From positions 62,001-126,000 of the forward strand of contig JBHGYD010000028.1 of NCBI GenBank assembly GCA_041920415.1: 64,000 bases of DNA. The letters are read 5' to 3'. Made by a program: the position numbers and the translations under genes. The number at the start of each line of letters is the position of its first letter. Position 1 is the stretch's first letter. This document shows, piece by piece, positions 18,340-27,852 of this stretch. The notes under the pieces are model-generated. The model ran no database searches. It saw nothing but the letters and a program-made list of their open reading frames with translations, and had not been told where the DNA came from. This DNA comes from JBHGYD01 sp041920415. GTDB taxonomy: Bacteria > Bacillota > Bacilli > Bacillales > Anoxybacillaceae.

Positions 18340-18933
18340 TTACGAAACGGGATGATGCTTTTTCTCATATTCAACAATATATGGTTCATATACAAACGTT
18401 AAGTCAATTTCGTCCCAACCTTTTAGCATCAGCTGTTTTCGGTATGGATCGATGTCAAACGTCCGGTCAAATCCGTTTTCGTCATACACCCGCTGTTCTT
18501 CAAGAGAAATCGTTAATTCGTAATCAGCGCGCACGCTTTCTTGTAAAAGGTACTCGACGTCTTGTTTGGCTAACCGAATCGGTAACAATCCATTTTTTAA
18601 ACAGTTGCTATAAAAAATATCGGCAAACGATGGCGCAATAATGGATTTAAATCCATAATCTTGTAACGCCCATGGCGCATGTTCTCGTGACGAGCCGCAT
18701 CCGAAATTTTCATTCGCAATGAGAATAGTTGCTCCTTCATTTTCTGGACGGTTGAGTTCAAAGTCAGGATTTAATGTATTCTCATCAATATAACGCCAAT
18801 CGTAAAATAAAAATTTCCCGAATCCTGTTCGTTCAATTCGCTTTAAAAATTGTTTTGGAATAATTTGATCTGTATCCACATTGGCACGGTCGAGTCCAGC
18901 TACTTTTCCTTTATGAACGGTAAATGGCTTCAT
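18340..18933 (-). CDS. leuD: 3-isopropylmalate dehydratase small subunit (LeuD)
   Basis: 197 residues. The swivel subunit of the aconitase-like isomerase that interconverts 2- and 3-isopropylmalate. Motifs: NVDTDQIIPKQFL, ANENFGCGSSREHAPWAL, IIAPSFADIFYSN. The start MKPFTVHKG at 18933 follows a G-rich site; an upstream ATG at 18999 is inside leuC. It works with LeuC, encoded immediately upstream. Confidence 0.96.
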   Translation of the reverse strand: MKPFTVHKGKVAGLDRANVDTDQIIPKQFLKRIERTGFGKFLFYDWRYIDENTLNPDFELNRPENEGATILIANENFGCGSSREHAPWALQDYGFKSIIAPSFADIFYSNCLKNGLLPIRLAKQDVEYLLQESVRADYELTISLEEQRVYDENGFDRTFDIDPYRKQLMLKGWDEIDLTFVYEPYIVEYEKKHHPVS

Positions 18934-18949
18934 CCTCCTCGTCCCCCCC

Positions 18950-20365
18950 TTAGCGAACCGATTCTGTTTGTAGTTTTCGAACATCGACAAATCGTCCATA
19001 AATAGCTGCCGCTGCTGCCATTGCTGGGCTCACTAAATGCGTTCTTGCCCCTTTTCCTTGTCTCCCTTCAAAATTTCGGTTTGAAGTCGAAGCGCAGCGC
19101 TCTCCTTCCGGCACCACATCTGGATTCATACTTAAACACATGCTGCATCCGGAATCACGCCACTCAAATCCAGCATCGATAAAGATTTGCGACAATCCTT
19201 CTTCTTCAGCTCTCCGTTTGACTTCTTGGGAACCAGGAACAACAAGCGCTCTAACGCCAGGTGCTACTTTCTTTCCTTTAACGACTTCTGCCGCAGCACG
19301 CAAATCGCTAATGCGCGAATTTGTACAAGAGCCGATAAAAACGTGTTGAACCGTTATTTCGGTCATTGGCGTTCCTGGCGTAAGTCCCATATATTGCAAA
19401 GCGAGTTGCGCGGCTTTTCGCTCTGTTTCCGTTGCGAAATCTTCCGGATATGGCACCGCTCCATCAATCGCTACACTCATTCCCGGAGTCGTTCCCCACG
19501 TGACCATCGGAGCAATCGTTGAAGCATCAATTTCTAATGTTTTATCGTACGTAGCCCCCTCATCTGTTGCTAATTGACGCCAACGCTCCACTGCTTTTTC
19601 AAATTCTTCTCCTTTTGGTGCATATTTTCGTCCTCTTAAATATTCAAATGTTGTTTCGTCAGGGCTCACTAACCCGGCACGCGCCCCTGCCTCAATTGCC
19701 ATATTACAAATCGTCATTCGCTCTTCCATCGACATGTTGCGGATAACATCACCGGTAAATTCAATAACGTATCCTGTTCCGACATCAACACCATACTGAT
19801 GAATAATAGCTAAAATGACATCTTTCGCCGTAACTCCTTCGGCCAATTGTCCATTCACACAAATTTGTAACGTTTTCGGGCGATGTTGCCACAACGTTTG
19901 TGTTGCTAAAACATGCTCTACTTCACTCGTTCCGATTCCAAAAGCAAGCGCGCCAAACGCCCCATGTGTCGCCGTATGACTATCCCCGCAAACGATTGTT
20001 TTCCCAGGCTGCGTCAAACCTAACTCTGGACCGATAACATGAACGATTCCTTGTTCAGAGCTATATAAATCAGCAAGCGGAATCGAAAACTCCCGACAGT
20101 TTTTTTCTAGTGCAGTCATTTGATTTCTCGCTACTTCATCTTCAATCACAAAGCGATTGATCGTCGGAACGTTATGGTCCATCGTCGCAAACGTTAAATC
20201 AGGGCGGCGTACTTTCCGCCCTTTTTGCCGCAATCCTTCAAATGCTTGCGGAGAGGTGACTTCGTGCACTAAATGCAAATCAATATATAATAAATCCGGT
20301 TTTCCTTCTTCACGATAAACAACATGATTTTCCCAAATTTTTTCGATAATGGTTTTCGGTTTCAC
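18950..20365 (-). CDS. leuC: 3-isopropylmalate dehydratase large subunit (LeuC)
   Basis: 471 residues with a GTG start at 20365 (GAGAGG 8 nt upstream; another GTG three codons earlier is too close to that site). Aconitase fold with the [4Fe-4S] cysteines in FIGSCTNSR and GCSMCLSMNPD, and active-site CGDSHTATHGAFG. A longer gap than usual (about 125 bp) separates it from leuB and contains a palindrome. Confidence 0.96.
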   Translation of the reverse strand: MKPKTIIEKIWENHVVYREEGKPDLLYIDLHLVHEVTSPQAFEGLRQKGRKVRRPDLTFATMDHNVPTINRFVIEDEVARNQMTALEKNCREFSIPLADLYSSEQGIVHVIGPELGLTQPGKTIVCGDSHTATHGAFGALAFGIGTSEVEHVLATQTLWQHRPKTLQICVNGQLAEGVTAKDVILAIIHQYGVDVGTGYVIEFTGDVIRNMSMEERMTICNMAIEAGARAGLVSPDETTFEYLRGRKYAPKGEEFEKAVERWRQLATDEGATYDKTLEIDASTIAPMVTWGTTPGMSVAIDGAVPYPEDFATETERKAAQLALQYMGLTPGTPMTEITVQHVFIGSCTNSRISDLRAAAEVVKGKKVAPGVRALVVPGSQEVKRRAEEEGLSQIFIDAGFEWRDSGCSMCLSMNPDVVPEGERCASTSNRNFEGRQGKGARTHLVSPAMAAAAAIYGRFVDVRKLQTESVR

Positions 20366-20430
20366 TCGTTCCACCTCTCTTATAGCAACTATATGTTCAT
20401 TTTTTCACAACTATCTATGGTGTATCATTG

Positions 20431-20454
20431 TACATGTTCATGAATGAACAAGTA
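20431..20454. promoter_or_regulatory. 24-bp palindrome in the leuB-leuC gap (candidate operator)
   Basis: The core TGTTCATGAATGAACA (20435-20450) is a perfect palindrome with 7-bp arms; one mismatch further out extends it to 11-bp arms. A third TGTTCAT half-site lies at 20394-20400, close to leuC. A short 2-bp centre and repeated half-sites suggest a dimeric repressor rather than a terminator (no T-run). The regulator is unknown. Confidence 0.5.
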
Positions 20455-20491
20455 TGTTAGTTATGCAATGGAAGTTTTATAGGGAATCATA

Positions 20492-21607
20492 TTACGCATA
20501 GACAGCCATAATATTCAAAATAGCTCCATCGTCAAGAATCGTTGCTCTAATTTCGTCTACCATTTCTTTCGTGGAGGCAATTCGCTGTCCGTTTCGTGCT
20601 ACATCCGCTGTGCGATAGCCTGATGTCAACACTTGTTGAACCGCTTTTTCAATCGCGTCTGCTTCTTCATAGAGACCAAAAGATAACCGAAGCATCATTG
20701 CACTCGATAAAATCATCGCAATCGGATTCGCTTTATTTTGTCCAGCAATGTCAGGAGCTGATCCATGAATCGGTTCATATAAACTTGGACCGGATGTCGA
20801 TAAGCTCGCCGATGGTAACATGCCAAGTGAACCGGTTAACATGGACGCCTCATCGCTCAAAATGTCGCCAAACATATTTTCTGTGACAAGCACATCAAAC
20901 TGTTTCGGATCGCGAATTAACTGCATTGCCGCATTATCGACAAGCATATGTTCTAACTTCACATCTGGGAAATCGCGGGCTACTTCCTCAGCAATTTCAC
21001 GCCACATTCGACTTGACTCAAGAACGTTCGCTTTATCGACGGATGTCACTTTTTTCTTTCTCTTTCTTGCTAGCTCAAACGCCATTGTCATAATTCGCTT
21101 AATCTCTTCTCGCTTGTAAAGAAGCGTATCGACGACCGTTTCCTCTCCGTCTTCGACACGACGACCGCTCGGTTTTCCGAAATACAATCCACCTGTTAAT
21201 TCTCTTACAATAAGCAAATCGACATCTTGAATGACTTCTGCTTTTAAAGGAGAAGAATCTACTAAACTATCATAAAATTTCACTGGTCGTAAATTCGCAA
21301 ATAAATTCATCTCTTTCCGAATTGTTAGCAACCCTTTTTCTGGGCGTAAATGCGGAGGATTTCGGTCCCACTTCGGACCGCCGACCGCACCAAGAAGGAC
21401 CGCATCGCTTTGTCGGCACATCTCAATCGTTTCATCTGGAAGCGGTGTCCCTTCTCGGTCAATCGCTTCACCGCCAATAAGTCCATATACAAATTCAAAT
21501 TGATGGTCAAATCGAGTGGCGACTGCTTGTAAAATTTCCACAGCTCCCTTTGTAACTTCTTTCCCAATTCCGTCTCCCGGCAATACAGCAATCCGATAGT
21601 TTCCCAT
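20492..21607 (-). CDS. leuB: 3-isopropylmalate dehydrogenase (LeuB)
   Basis: 371 residues. NAD-dependent oxidative decarboxylation of 3-isopropylmalate. Motifs: LPGDGIGKEV at the N-terminus, ENMFGDILSDE for the metal and substrate, and EPIHGSAPDIAGQNKANP for NAD. The ATG follows GGGGGGAG. Member of the leu operon. Confidence 0.96.
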   Translation of the reverse strand: MGNYRIAVLPGDGIGKEVTKGAVEILQAVATRFDHQFEFVYGLIGGEAIDREGTPLPDETIEMCRQSDAVLLGAVGGPKWDRNPPHLRPEKGLLTIRKEMNLFANLRPVKFYDSLVDSSPLKAEVIQDVDLLIVRELTGGLYFGKPSGRRVEDGEETVVDTLLYKREEIKRIMTMAFELARKRKKKVTSVDKANVLESSRMWREIAEEVARDFPDVKLEHMLVDNAAMQLIRDPKQFDVLVTENMFGDILSDEASMLTGSLGMLPSASLSTSGPSLYEPIHGSAPDIAGQNKANPIAMILSSAMMLRLSFGLYEEADAIEKAVQQVLTSGYRTADVARNGQRIASTKEMVDEIRATILDDGAILNIMAVYA

Positions 21608-21621
21608 GTTACTCCCCCCGT

Positions 21622-23169
21622 TTATTTCATCGTTACTTTTTGATTTTCATCTCGCATTTTTTCAATCATAAACACGCGATTGACTGCGTTAATATACGCT
21701 TTTGCTGATGCTTCTAACACATCTTGTGCCATACCACGACCACTTGTTTCGATTTCATTCACTCGTACTTTGACAAATACTTGTGCAAGAGCATCTCTCC
21801 CACCGCTAACAGATTCAATCCGATAGTCTAATAATGTAACGGTCGTTTGGAAGCAACGTTCTAATGTGTTATACAATGCTTCGACGCTTCCTGATCCAGT
21901 TGCTGCTTCTTGAATCTCGTTTCCTTTCCCATCTGTTAACACAACAACAGCCGTTGGGATTTGCTTTGTTCCGTATTGTACCTGAATCGAAGAAAGTTGA
22001 TAAAACTCTTTGAAATGATCAAATTTCTCTTCAAAAATCAAAGCCACTAAATCATCGTCAGTAATGTCTTTTTTCTTGTCTGCTAATTCTTTAAAACGAA
22101 CAAATAGTTTATTAATTTCTTCCTCTGTCAATGTATAACCAAGCTCTTCCACACGATTTCGCAACGCATGACGACCTGAGTGTTTTCCTAACACCATCGA
22201 GTTCGATTGCACACCTACAAGCTCCGGAGAGATAATCTCATATGTTGTTTTTTCCTTTAACACTCCATCCTGATGAATGCCTGATTCATGAGCAAAAGCA
22301 TTTTTGCCGACGATTGCTTTATTCGCCGGAATGACCATTCCCGTCAATTTGCTCACTAAATTGCTTGTTCGTTTAATTTCTTGAAGATTTAAGCGAGTCG
22401 TTGCTTGATAATAATCTTTGCGAATATATAGTGCAACAGCTACTTCTTCTAGCGAAGCATTCCCTGCCCGCTCTCCAATTCCGTTAATCGTTCCCTCGAT
22501 TTGCGTCGCTCCGTGCTCAATCGCTGCTAACGAGTTTGCTACCGCCATCCCTAAATCATCATGACAATGAGCAGAGAGAGATACTTTTTCAATATTCTGA
22601 ACATTGTTGGTTAAAAAGGTGAAAATCTCCCCATATTCTTTTGGTGTAATATATCCGACCGTATCTGGAATGTTAATCACATTCGCTCCCGCTTTAATCA
22701 CTTCAGAAACAATTTTCACTAAAAACGGAAGTTCACTACGACAAGCGTCTTCAGCAGACCATTGAACGATCGGGAAATAACGTTTCGCATATTTCACCGC
22801 AGAAACCGCCGCTTCAATTACTTGTTCTGGCGTCATTCGCAATTTATGAGACATATGAATCGGAGAGGTTGCGATAAAAAGGTGAAGTCGAGGTTCTGCT
22901 CCACTTTTTAACGCTTCCCACGCAGCATCGATATCGCTCTGTACCGAGCGGGAAAGCCCGGTAACAGAGCATGTTTTAATCGTCTCAGCGATTTGCTTGA
23001 CCGCTTGAAAATCTCCTTTTGAAGCAGCTGGAAATCCTGCTTCGATAATGTCGACACCGAGACGTTCGAGTTGGCGAGCAATTTCTAGTTTTTCTTGCAA
23101 ATTCAAATTTACCCCTGCTGACTGCTCTCCATCACGCAATGTCGTATCAAAAATGTTAATTTTTCGCAC
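21622..23169 (-). CDS. leuA: 2-isopropylmalate synthase (LeuA)
   Basis: 515 residues. Condenses acetyl-CoA with 2-ketoisovalerate. TIM-barrel motifs FDTTLRDGEQSAGVNL and SAHCHDDLGMAVANSLAA (metal HxH); the C-terminal LeuA regulatory domain (about 390-510) mediates leucine feedback. The likely start is GTG at 23169 (MRKINIFDTT), which overlaps the end of ilvC; an ATG five codons upstream gives an atypical hydrophobic lead. Confidence 0.95.
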   Translation of the reverse strand: MRKINIFDTTLRDGEQSAGVNLNLQEKLEIARQLERLGVDIIEAGFPAASKGDFQAVKQIAETIKTCSVTGLSRSVQSDIDAAWEALKSGAEPRLHLFIATSPIHMSHKLRMTPEQVIEAAVSAVKYAKRYFPIVQWSAEDACRSELPFLVKIVSEVIKAGANVINIPDTVGYITPKEYGEIFTFLTNNVQNIEKVSLSAHCHDDLGMAVANSLAAIEHGATQIEGTINGIGERAGNASLEEVAVALYIRKDYYQATTRLNLQEIKRTSNLVSKLTGMVIPANKAIVGKNAFAHESGIHQDGVLKEKTTYEIISPELVGVQSNSMVLGKHSGRHALRNRVEELGYTLTEEEINKLFVRFKELADKKKDITDDDLVALIFEEKFDHFKEFYQLSSIQVQYGTKQIPTAVVVLTDGKGNEIQEAATGSGSVEALYNTLERCFQTTVTLLDYRIESVSGGRDALAQVFVKVRVNEIETSGRGMAQDVLEASAKAYINAVNRVFMIEKMRDENQKVTMK

Positions 23170-24181
23170 CAGAAACCACCACATCTTTCTGTTTTGCCTT
23201 CACAAACGGCATCATGCTTCGCAACTGGCGACCTACCACTTCAATGAGATGTTCATTTTCTCGTCTATTAATCGCATTAAATTCTGGACGGTTCGCTTGA
23301 TTTTCTAAAATCCAACCTTTTGCGAACTTACCGGTTTGAATATCATCAAGCACTTTTTTCATCTCTGCTTTTACAGACTCATTAATGATGCGCGGCCCAG
23401 AAATGAAATCTCCCCATTGTGCCGTATCGGAAATCGAATGACGCATCCAAGCGAGACCGCCTTCATACATAAGGTCAACGATGAGTTTCATCTCGTGCAA
23501 ACATTCAAAATAAGCGACTTCCGGCTGATAACCTGCCTCTACAAGCGTTTCAAATCCCGCTTTAATAAGTGATGTCAAACCACCGCATAATACCGCTTGC
23601 TCACCAAATAAGTCTGTTTCTGTTTCTTCTTTAAAAGTTGTTTCTAATACACCGGCTCTTGTTGCACCAATCGCTTTCGCATAAGCAAGCGCCGTTTCTT
23701 TTGCTTCTCCTGTTACATCTTGGTAGACAGCGATTAACGCTGGTACGCCAGCACCTTCTGTATACGTACGGCGCACTAAATGTCCTGGTCCTTTTGGGGC
23801 AACTAAAAACACATCAACATCTTCTGGTGGAACAATTTGACTGAAATGAATATTAAATCCGTGAGCAAACACTAACGCATTACCCGGTTTTAATTCTGGT
23901 TCGATTTCTTCTTTATATACTTTTGGTTGTCGTTCATCAGGAAGCAAAATCATGACGATGTCTGCTTCACTTGTTGCTTCACGAACAGTCCGAACTTGAA
24001 ATCCATCCTTCTCTGCTTGTTTCCATGATTTCCCCGGACGAAGTCCAACAATAACGTTTACTCCGCTGTCACGAAGGTTCTGCGCATGAGCATGACCTTG
24101 AGAACCATACCCAATAATTGCAACTGTTTTGGATTGTAAATATTTTTCGTTTGCATCTCCGTTATAATAGACTTTTGCCAT
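23156..24181 (-). CDS. ilvC: Ketol-acid reductoisomerase (IlvC)
   Basis: 341 residues, class I. NADPH- and Mg-dependent rearrangement and reduction of acetolactate and acetohydroxybutyrate. The Rossmann motif is GYGSQGHAHAQNL; the acidic metal ligands are in DLFGEQAVLCGG and LVEAGYQPEVAYFE. The start has AGGAGAGG upstream. Confidence 0.97.
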   Translation of the reverse strand: MAKVYYNGDANEKYLQSKTVAIIGYGSQGHAHAQNLRDSGVNVIVGLRPGKSWKQAEKDGFQVRTVREATSEADIVMILLPDERQPKVYKEEIEPELKPGNALVFAHGFNIHFSQIVPPEDVDVFLVAPKGPGHLVRRTYTEGAGVPALIAVYQDVTGEAKETALAYAKAIGATRAGVLETTFKEETETDLFGEQAVLCGGLTSLIKAGFETLVEAGYQPEVAYFECLHEMKLIVDLMYEGGLAWMRHSISDTAQWGDFISGPRIINESVKAEMKKVLDDIQTGKFAKGWILENQANRPEFNAINRRENEHLIEVVGRQLRSMMPFVKAKQKDVVVSGAKN

Positions 24182-24205
24182 AGTAAATCCTCTCCTTTTC
24201 GTTTA

Positions 24206-24724
24206 TTAAATAATGAAAGCTGTTTTATTTGATGCGGCTGTTTTTTGTGAGCCGCGTGTAAATGCAGTTGTGCCGGTTCGCGCCACTTCTTTAATTCCAT
24301 AAGGCTTCAATAACTCGATGAGTGCTTCTACTTTTTCAGACTCGCCTGTTACTTGAACGACGAGGCTTTCCCGGCTTACATCAACAATCGATGCGCGAAA
24401 CGGTTCAATGAGCGTATATATTTCATTGCGCAAAGATGGGGTGACAGAAACTTTAATAAGTGCCAATTCCCGGGCCACAATCGCTTGATCCGTGATATCG
24501 GTAACTTTTAATACATCAATTTGCTTGTTCAGCTGTTTTGTAATTTGCTCAGCCGTACGCTCATCTTCCACGTTTACGACGAATGTCATTCGTGAAATCC
24601 CTTCAATTTCGGTGTGTCCAACAGTGATACTTTCAATGTTATAGTGACGTTTCGTAAATAATCCGGTAATACGATTGAGCACACCGGGACGGTTATTCAC
24701 CGTCATTGTAATGATTCTTCGCAC
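24206..24724 (-). CDS. ilvH: Acetolactate synthase small (regulatory) subunit (IlvH)
   Basis: 172 residues. An N-terminal ACT domain (TMTVNNRPGVLNRITGLF) binds valine for feedback control; a second ACT-like half follows. The GTG start at 24724 overlaps the end of ilvB by 22 nt and is preceded by GGGGGTG, so the two subunits are coupled. Confidence 0.96.
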   Translation of the reverse strand: MRRIITMTVNNRPGVLNRITGLFTKRHYNIESITVGHTEIEGISRMTFVVNVEDERTAEQITKQLNKQIDVLKVTDITDQAIVARELALIKVSVTPSLRNEIYTLIEPFRASIVDVSRESLVVQVTGESEKVEALIELLKPYGIKEVARTGTTAFTRGSQKTAASNKTAFII

Positions 24725-26436
24725 GGTTTCACCCCCACCATTTCATGTAATCCTTTTCCTGGCGCCACCATCGGGTATACATTTTCATCGGCTGTCACAT
24801 GAAAATCGAGAAGAACTGGTTCAGCTATCGAAAATGCTTGTTTTAACACTTCAGCAGCCTCAGCTTCCGTTTTTGCTCGAAACCCTTTTATGTTGTAAGC
24901 TTCTGCTAACTTTACAAAATCAGGCTGGTTCGGAATAAGCGAATGGGAATACCGTTTTTCATAAAAGATTTCTTGCCATTGTCGCACCATGCCAAGCGAT
25001 TGGTTGTTGACGATAACAATCTTAATCGGTAAGTTTAATTCTTGAATAACGGACAACTCTTGTAATGTCATTTGAAATCCGCCATCACCGACAATCGAAA
25101 CAACCGTTGCGTTTTTGTCTGCCAGCTGTGCGCCAATGGCTGCCGGAAGACCAAATCCCATTGTGCCTAGTCCCCCTGAAGTGACCCAACGGTGCGGTTT
25201 GTTGAATTTATAATATTGTGCTGTCCACATTTGATGTTGTCCGACATCCGTTGTAATAATTGCTTCACCATTCGTTAATTCATAAATCATTTCTACTAAT
25301 TTTTGTGGCTTAATGGTTTGTGCGTCATTTTTATAAGCGAGCGGAAATTGCTTTTTCCATTCATTTAATTGAGCGAGCCACGCGGTTGTGTCTGCCGGCT
25401 TTCCTTCTTGATGAATCAGCTCTTTTAACGCCTCTTTCGCATCGCTGACAATCGGAATTTTCGTCGGAACGTTTTTGCCAATCTCCGCTGGATCAATATC
25501 GATGTGAGCAACGGTCGCGTTCGGCGCAAAATATTTTAAGTTTCCAGTGACACGATCATCAAAACGTGCCCCAATGTTAATTAATAAATCGCATTCGTAA
25601 AGGGCCATATTGGCGGTATATGTGCCGTGCATACCCGCCATACCTAGAAATAATGGATGGTCAGCTGGAAACGCTCCTAGACCGAGCAATGTATGGATGA
25701 CCGGAATGTTTTGTTGTTCCGCATATTGTTGCAATTCTTTCGAAGCGTTCGCATGAAGCACACCAGCCCCTGCTAAAATAACTGGTTTTTTCGCTTGACT
25801 GACCGCTTCAACTAATTTACGAATTTGTAGGTGGTTAGGATGAATCGTTGGCTGATATCCCGGAAGGTGAATGTCTTGCTCGTAATCAAATTCGCCTTCC
25901 ATCGTTGTCATGTCTTTTGGAATATCGATTAATACAGGACCAGGTCTGCCAGTCGTCGCAATATGAAACGCTTCTTTAATGATTTTGGGCAGTTCTTGAA
26001 TGTCACGAACTTGATAATTCTGTTTCGTAATCGGCATCGTAATTCCGACAACGTCTGCTTCTTGAAAAGCATCCGATCCGATCACATGAGAAGCGACTTG
26101 CCCAGTAAAGACAACGAGTGGAAGAGAGTCAATCATCGCATCGGTTAACCCTGTCACAATGTTTGTTGCTCCAGGACCAGACGTCGCAATCACAACCCCT
26201 GGTTTTCCAGAAATGCGCGCATATCCTTCGGCTGCATGAATCGCTCCTTGTTCATGGCGCGTCAATACGTGAAACACGCCTGAATTATATAACTTATCAT
26301 AAATCGGTAATACCGCGCCTCCCGGATATCCGAAAATCACTTCAACATTTTCTGCTTTTAACGCTTCAATCAGCATCAAAGCACCGCTCATCTTCGTGTT
26401 TTGTACCCGTTTTTCCTCTACTTTCATATTCGCCAT
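24703..26436 (-). CDS. ilvB: Acetolactate synthase large (catalytic) subunit (IlvB)
   Basis: 577 residues. ThDP- and FAD-dependent synthesis of acetolactate or acetohydroxybutyrate. Seen: FGYPGGAVLPIYD, the catalytic glutamate in TRHEQGAIHAAEGYAR, and the ThDP motif GDGGFQMTLQEL with NN. Its expression is gated by the T-box leader directly upstream. Confidence 0.97.
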   Translation of the reverse strand: MANMKVEEKRVQNTKMSGALMLIEALKAENVEVIFGYPGGAVLPIYDKLYNSGVFHVLTRHEQGAIHAAEGYARISGKPGVVIATSGPGATNIVTGLTDAMIDSLPLVVFTGQVASHVIGSDAFQEADVVGITMPITKQNYQVRDIQELPKIIKEAFHIATTGRPGPVLIDIPKDMTTMEGEFDYEQDIHLPGYQPTIHPNHLQIRKLVEAVSQAKKPVILAGAGVLHANASKELQQYAEQQNIPVIHTLLGLGAFPADHPLFLGMAGMHGTYTANMALYECDLLINIGARFDDRVTGNLKYFAPNATVAHIDIDPAEIGKNVPTKIPIVSDAKEALKELIHQEGKPADTTAWLAQLNEWKKQFPLAYKNDAQTIKPQKLVEMIYELTNGEAIITTDVGQHQMWTAQYYKFNKPHRWVTSGGLGTMGFGLPAAIGAQLADKNATVVSIVGDGGFQMTLQELSVIQELNLPIKIVIVNNQSLGMVRQWQEIFYEKRYSHSLIPNQPDFVKLAEAYNIKGFRAKTEAEAAEVLKQAFSIAEPVLLDFHVTADENVYPMVAPGKGLHEMVGVKPCEESLQ

Positions 26437-26439
26437 GCT

Positions 26440-26765
26440 TCATCCTTCCTCCTTATTTTTCTAAACACAATGAAAAAAACCTTTTCACCCCATCATGACC
26501 TGCTAACGCTAGGTCAAAGGGGCGAAAAGGTTTACTTTCCGCGGTACCACCCTTCTTCATGGTCATCAGACCACCTCATGAGCGCCGATAAACGGTCGCT
26601 CTTTTTAATAACGAGTGAACAACTTCACCCGGTCAACTCTACTAGCTGCCGCGTTCAAGTTGACGCTCAGAGGTGAGTTCATCAAGCGGCAGCATCACCG
26701 GTTCCCAGCTCCTCCGGCTCTCTGTGGATGCCTTTCCCGCTGACTACTTATCCTCTTCAACGCTT
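26440..26765 (-). promoter_or_regulatory. Leucine T-box leader of ilvB, with terminator/antiterminator
   Basis: On the minus strand the T-box core AAGGGTGGTACCGCGG is at 26554-26539. Stem I shows GAAGAGGATAAGTAG, the apical GAGAGCCGG and CTGGGAACCGG motifs, and a specifier region GAACTCACC whose CTC (26677-26675) reads leucine. The terminator stem (AAACCTTTTCGCCCC pairing with GGGGTGAAAAGGTTT, then T-run) ends near 26474. Uncharged tRNA-Leu should pair with UGG in the core and allow readthrough into ilvB. Confidence 0.93.
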
Positions 26766-26792
26766 TCGCCTTATGTTCATTGTCATGGTACA

Positions 26793-27692
26793 TTATCCGA
26801 CGTTTGCGTTCGTTTGATATACTTTAACCCCTTCGGAAACAACGCGTTGTCTGAACACCTCAAGCAATCGCTTCGTATGCTCTCCAGGGACACCATCGCC
26901 AATCGTGCGTCCGTCTACCTTCACAACCGCAATCACTTCAGCTGCTGTTCCTGTCAAAAATACTTCATCCGCCGTATATACGTCATGACGAGTAAAAGGT
27001 TCTTCCTTGACTACGTAACCAAGCTCTCGGGCGATGTCAATAATGGCATCACGCGTAATTCCTTCAAGCGCACCGACATATCCCGGTGGCGTATAAATCA
27101 CGCCATTTTTGACGATAAACACATTGTCGCCCGATCCTTCTGCGACATATCCTTGGTCATTTAACATTAACGCCTCGCTCACATTGGCCAAATGTGCCTC
27201 AATTCTTACAAGAATGTTATTTAAGTAGTTCAGCGATTTGACTTTTGGACTAAGAACATCTGAACGGTTTCTTCGTGTTGGGACAGTCACAACTTCAATT
27301 CCTGTTTCATATAAATGTTTTGGAAAAAGCGCTAATGGTTCAACAATGACAACAACTTGTGGCTTTTTACATTTATAAGGATCGAGGCCTAAATCACCTA
27401 CACCCCGAGAAACGACAGCTCGAATATAAGCGTCTTGAAACTGATTTTTTTGTACTGCTTGAACGATAATGTCCGTCATCTCTTCTTTTGTATAAGGAAT
27501 GGTTAATAAAATCGATTTCGCTGAATTATAAAGTCGATCAATGTGTTCTTTCAGACGAAAGATATTGCCACTATACACGCGAATTCCTTCAAATACCCCA
27601 TCCCCGTACAAAAAGCCGTGATCGTATACAGAAATTTTTGCGTTTTCTTTGGTGACAAATTCATCATTTAAAAAAATCCATTGTTCGCTCAA
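26793..27692 (-). CDS. ilvE: Branched-chain amino acid aminotransferase, class IV (IlvE)
   Basis: 299 residues. PLP enzyme of fold type IV that transaminates the keto acids of leucine, isoleucine and valine. Motifs: YDHGFLYGDGVFEGIR, the PLP lysine in SPKVKSLNYLNN (about residue 159), EGSGDNVFIV, GITRD. The start is TTG at 27692 with AGAGGGGA upstream. It precedes the T-box, so it is made even when the T-box terminates, while all later ilv-leu genes are not. Confidence 0.94.
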   Translation of the reverse strand: MSEQWIFLNDEFVTKENAKISVYDHGFLYGDGVFEGIRVYSGNIFRLKEHIDRLYNSAKSILLTIPYTKEEMTDIIVQAVQKNQFQDAYIRAVVSRGVGDLGLDPYKCKKPQVVVIVEPLALFPKHLYETGIEVVTVPTRRNRSDVLSPKVKSLNYLNNILVRIEAHLANVSEALMLNDQGYVAEGSGDNVFIVKNGVIYTPPGYVGALEGITRDAIIDIARELGYVVKEEPFTRHDVYTADEVFLTGTAAEVIAVVKVDGRTIGDGVPGEHTKRLLEVFRQRVVSEGVKVYQTNANVG

Positions 27693-27757
27693 GTGTCTTC
27701 CCCTCTTCCTCTGCTAAGTGCATCTTCTTTGTAGAAGTTTATTGTTTAACTTGTTTG

Positions 27758-27772
27758 ATTTGTTTGAAAATT
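27758..27772 (-). promoter_or_regulatory. CodY-like box at the ilvE promoter
   Basis: Minus strand AATTTTCAAACAAAT matches the CodY consensus AATTTTCWGAAAATT at 12 of 15 positions and begins right after the -10 element, where binding would block the promoter. CodY represses ilv-leu in B. subtilis when branched-chain amino acids and GTP are plentiful. Confidence 0.6.
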
Positions 27773-27801
27773 ATAATAATCCTAAAATAAGGAAGAGTCA
27801 A
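27773..27801 (-). promoter_or_regulatory. Sigma-A promoter of ilvE-ilv-leu
   Basis: Minus strand TTGACT (27801-27796), 17 bp, TATTAT (27778-27773); an overlapping TATAAT is also present 3 bp downstream. Start of transcription would be near 27766. Confidence 0.75.
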
Positions 27802-27836
27802 TACTATTTTTTGAATATTTAGATTCATTAGAATAT

Positions 27837-27852
27837 TTGTATACGCTTACAT
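27837..27852. promoter_or_regulatory. cre-like CcpA site upstream of ilvE
   Basis: TTGTATACGCTTACAT fits the cre consensus WTGNAANCGNWWNCAW with one mismatch. It is centred roughly 78 bp upstream of the predicted ilvE transcription start, a position suited to activation. CcpA activates the ilv-leu operon from an upstream cre in B. subtilis. Confidence 0.6.

Noticed and set aside
26401..27164. Plus-strand frames across the ilvB leader and ilvE end
   Set aside because: They are antisense to the T-box and ilvE.
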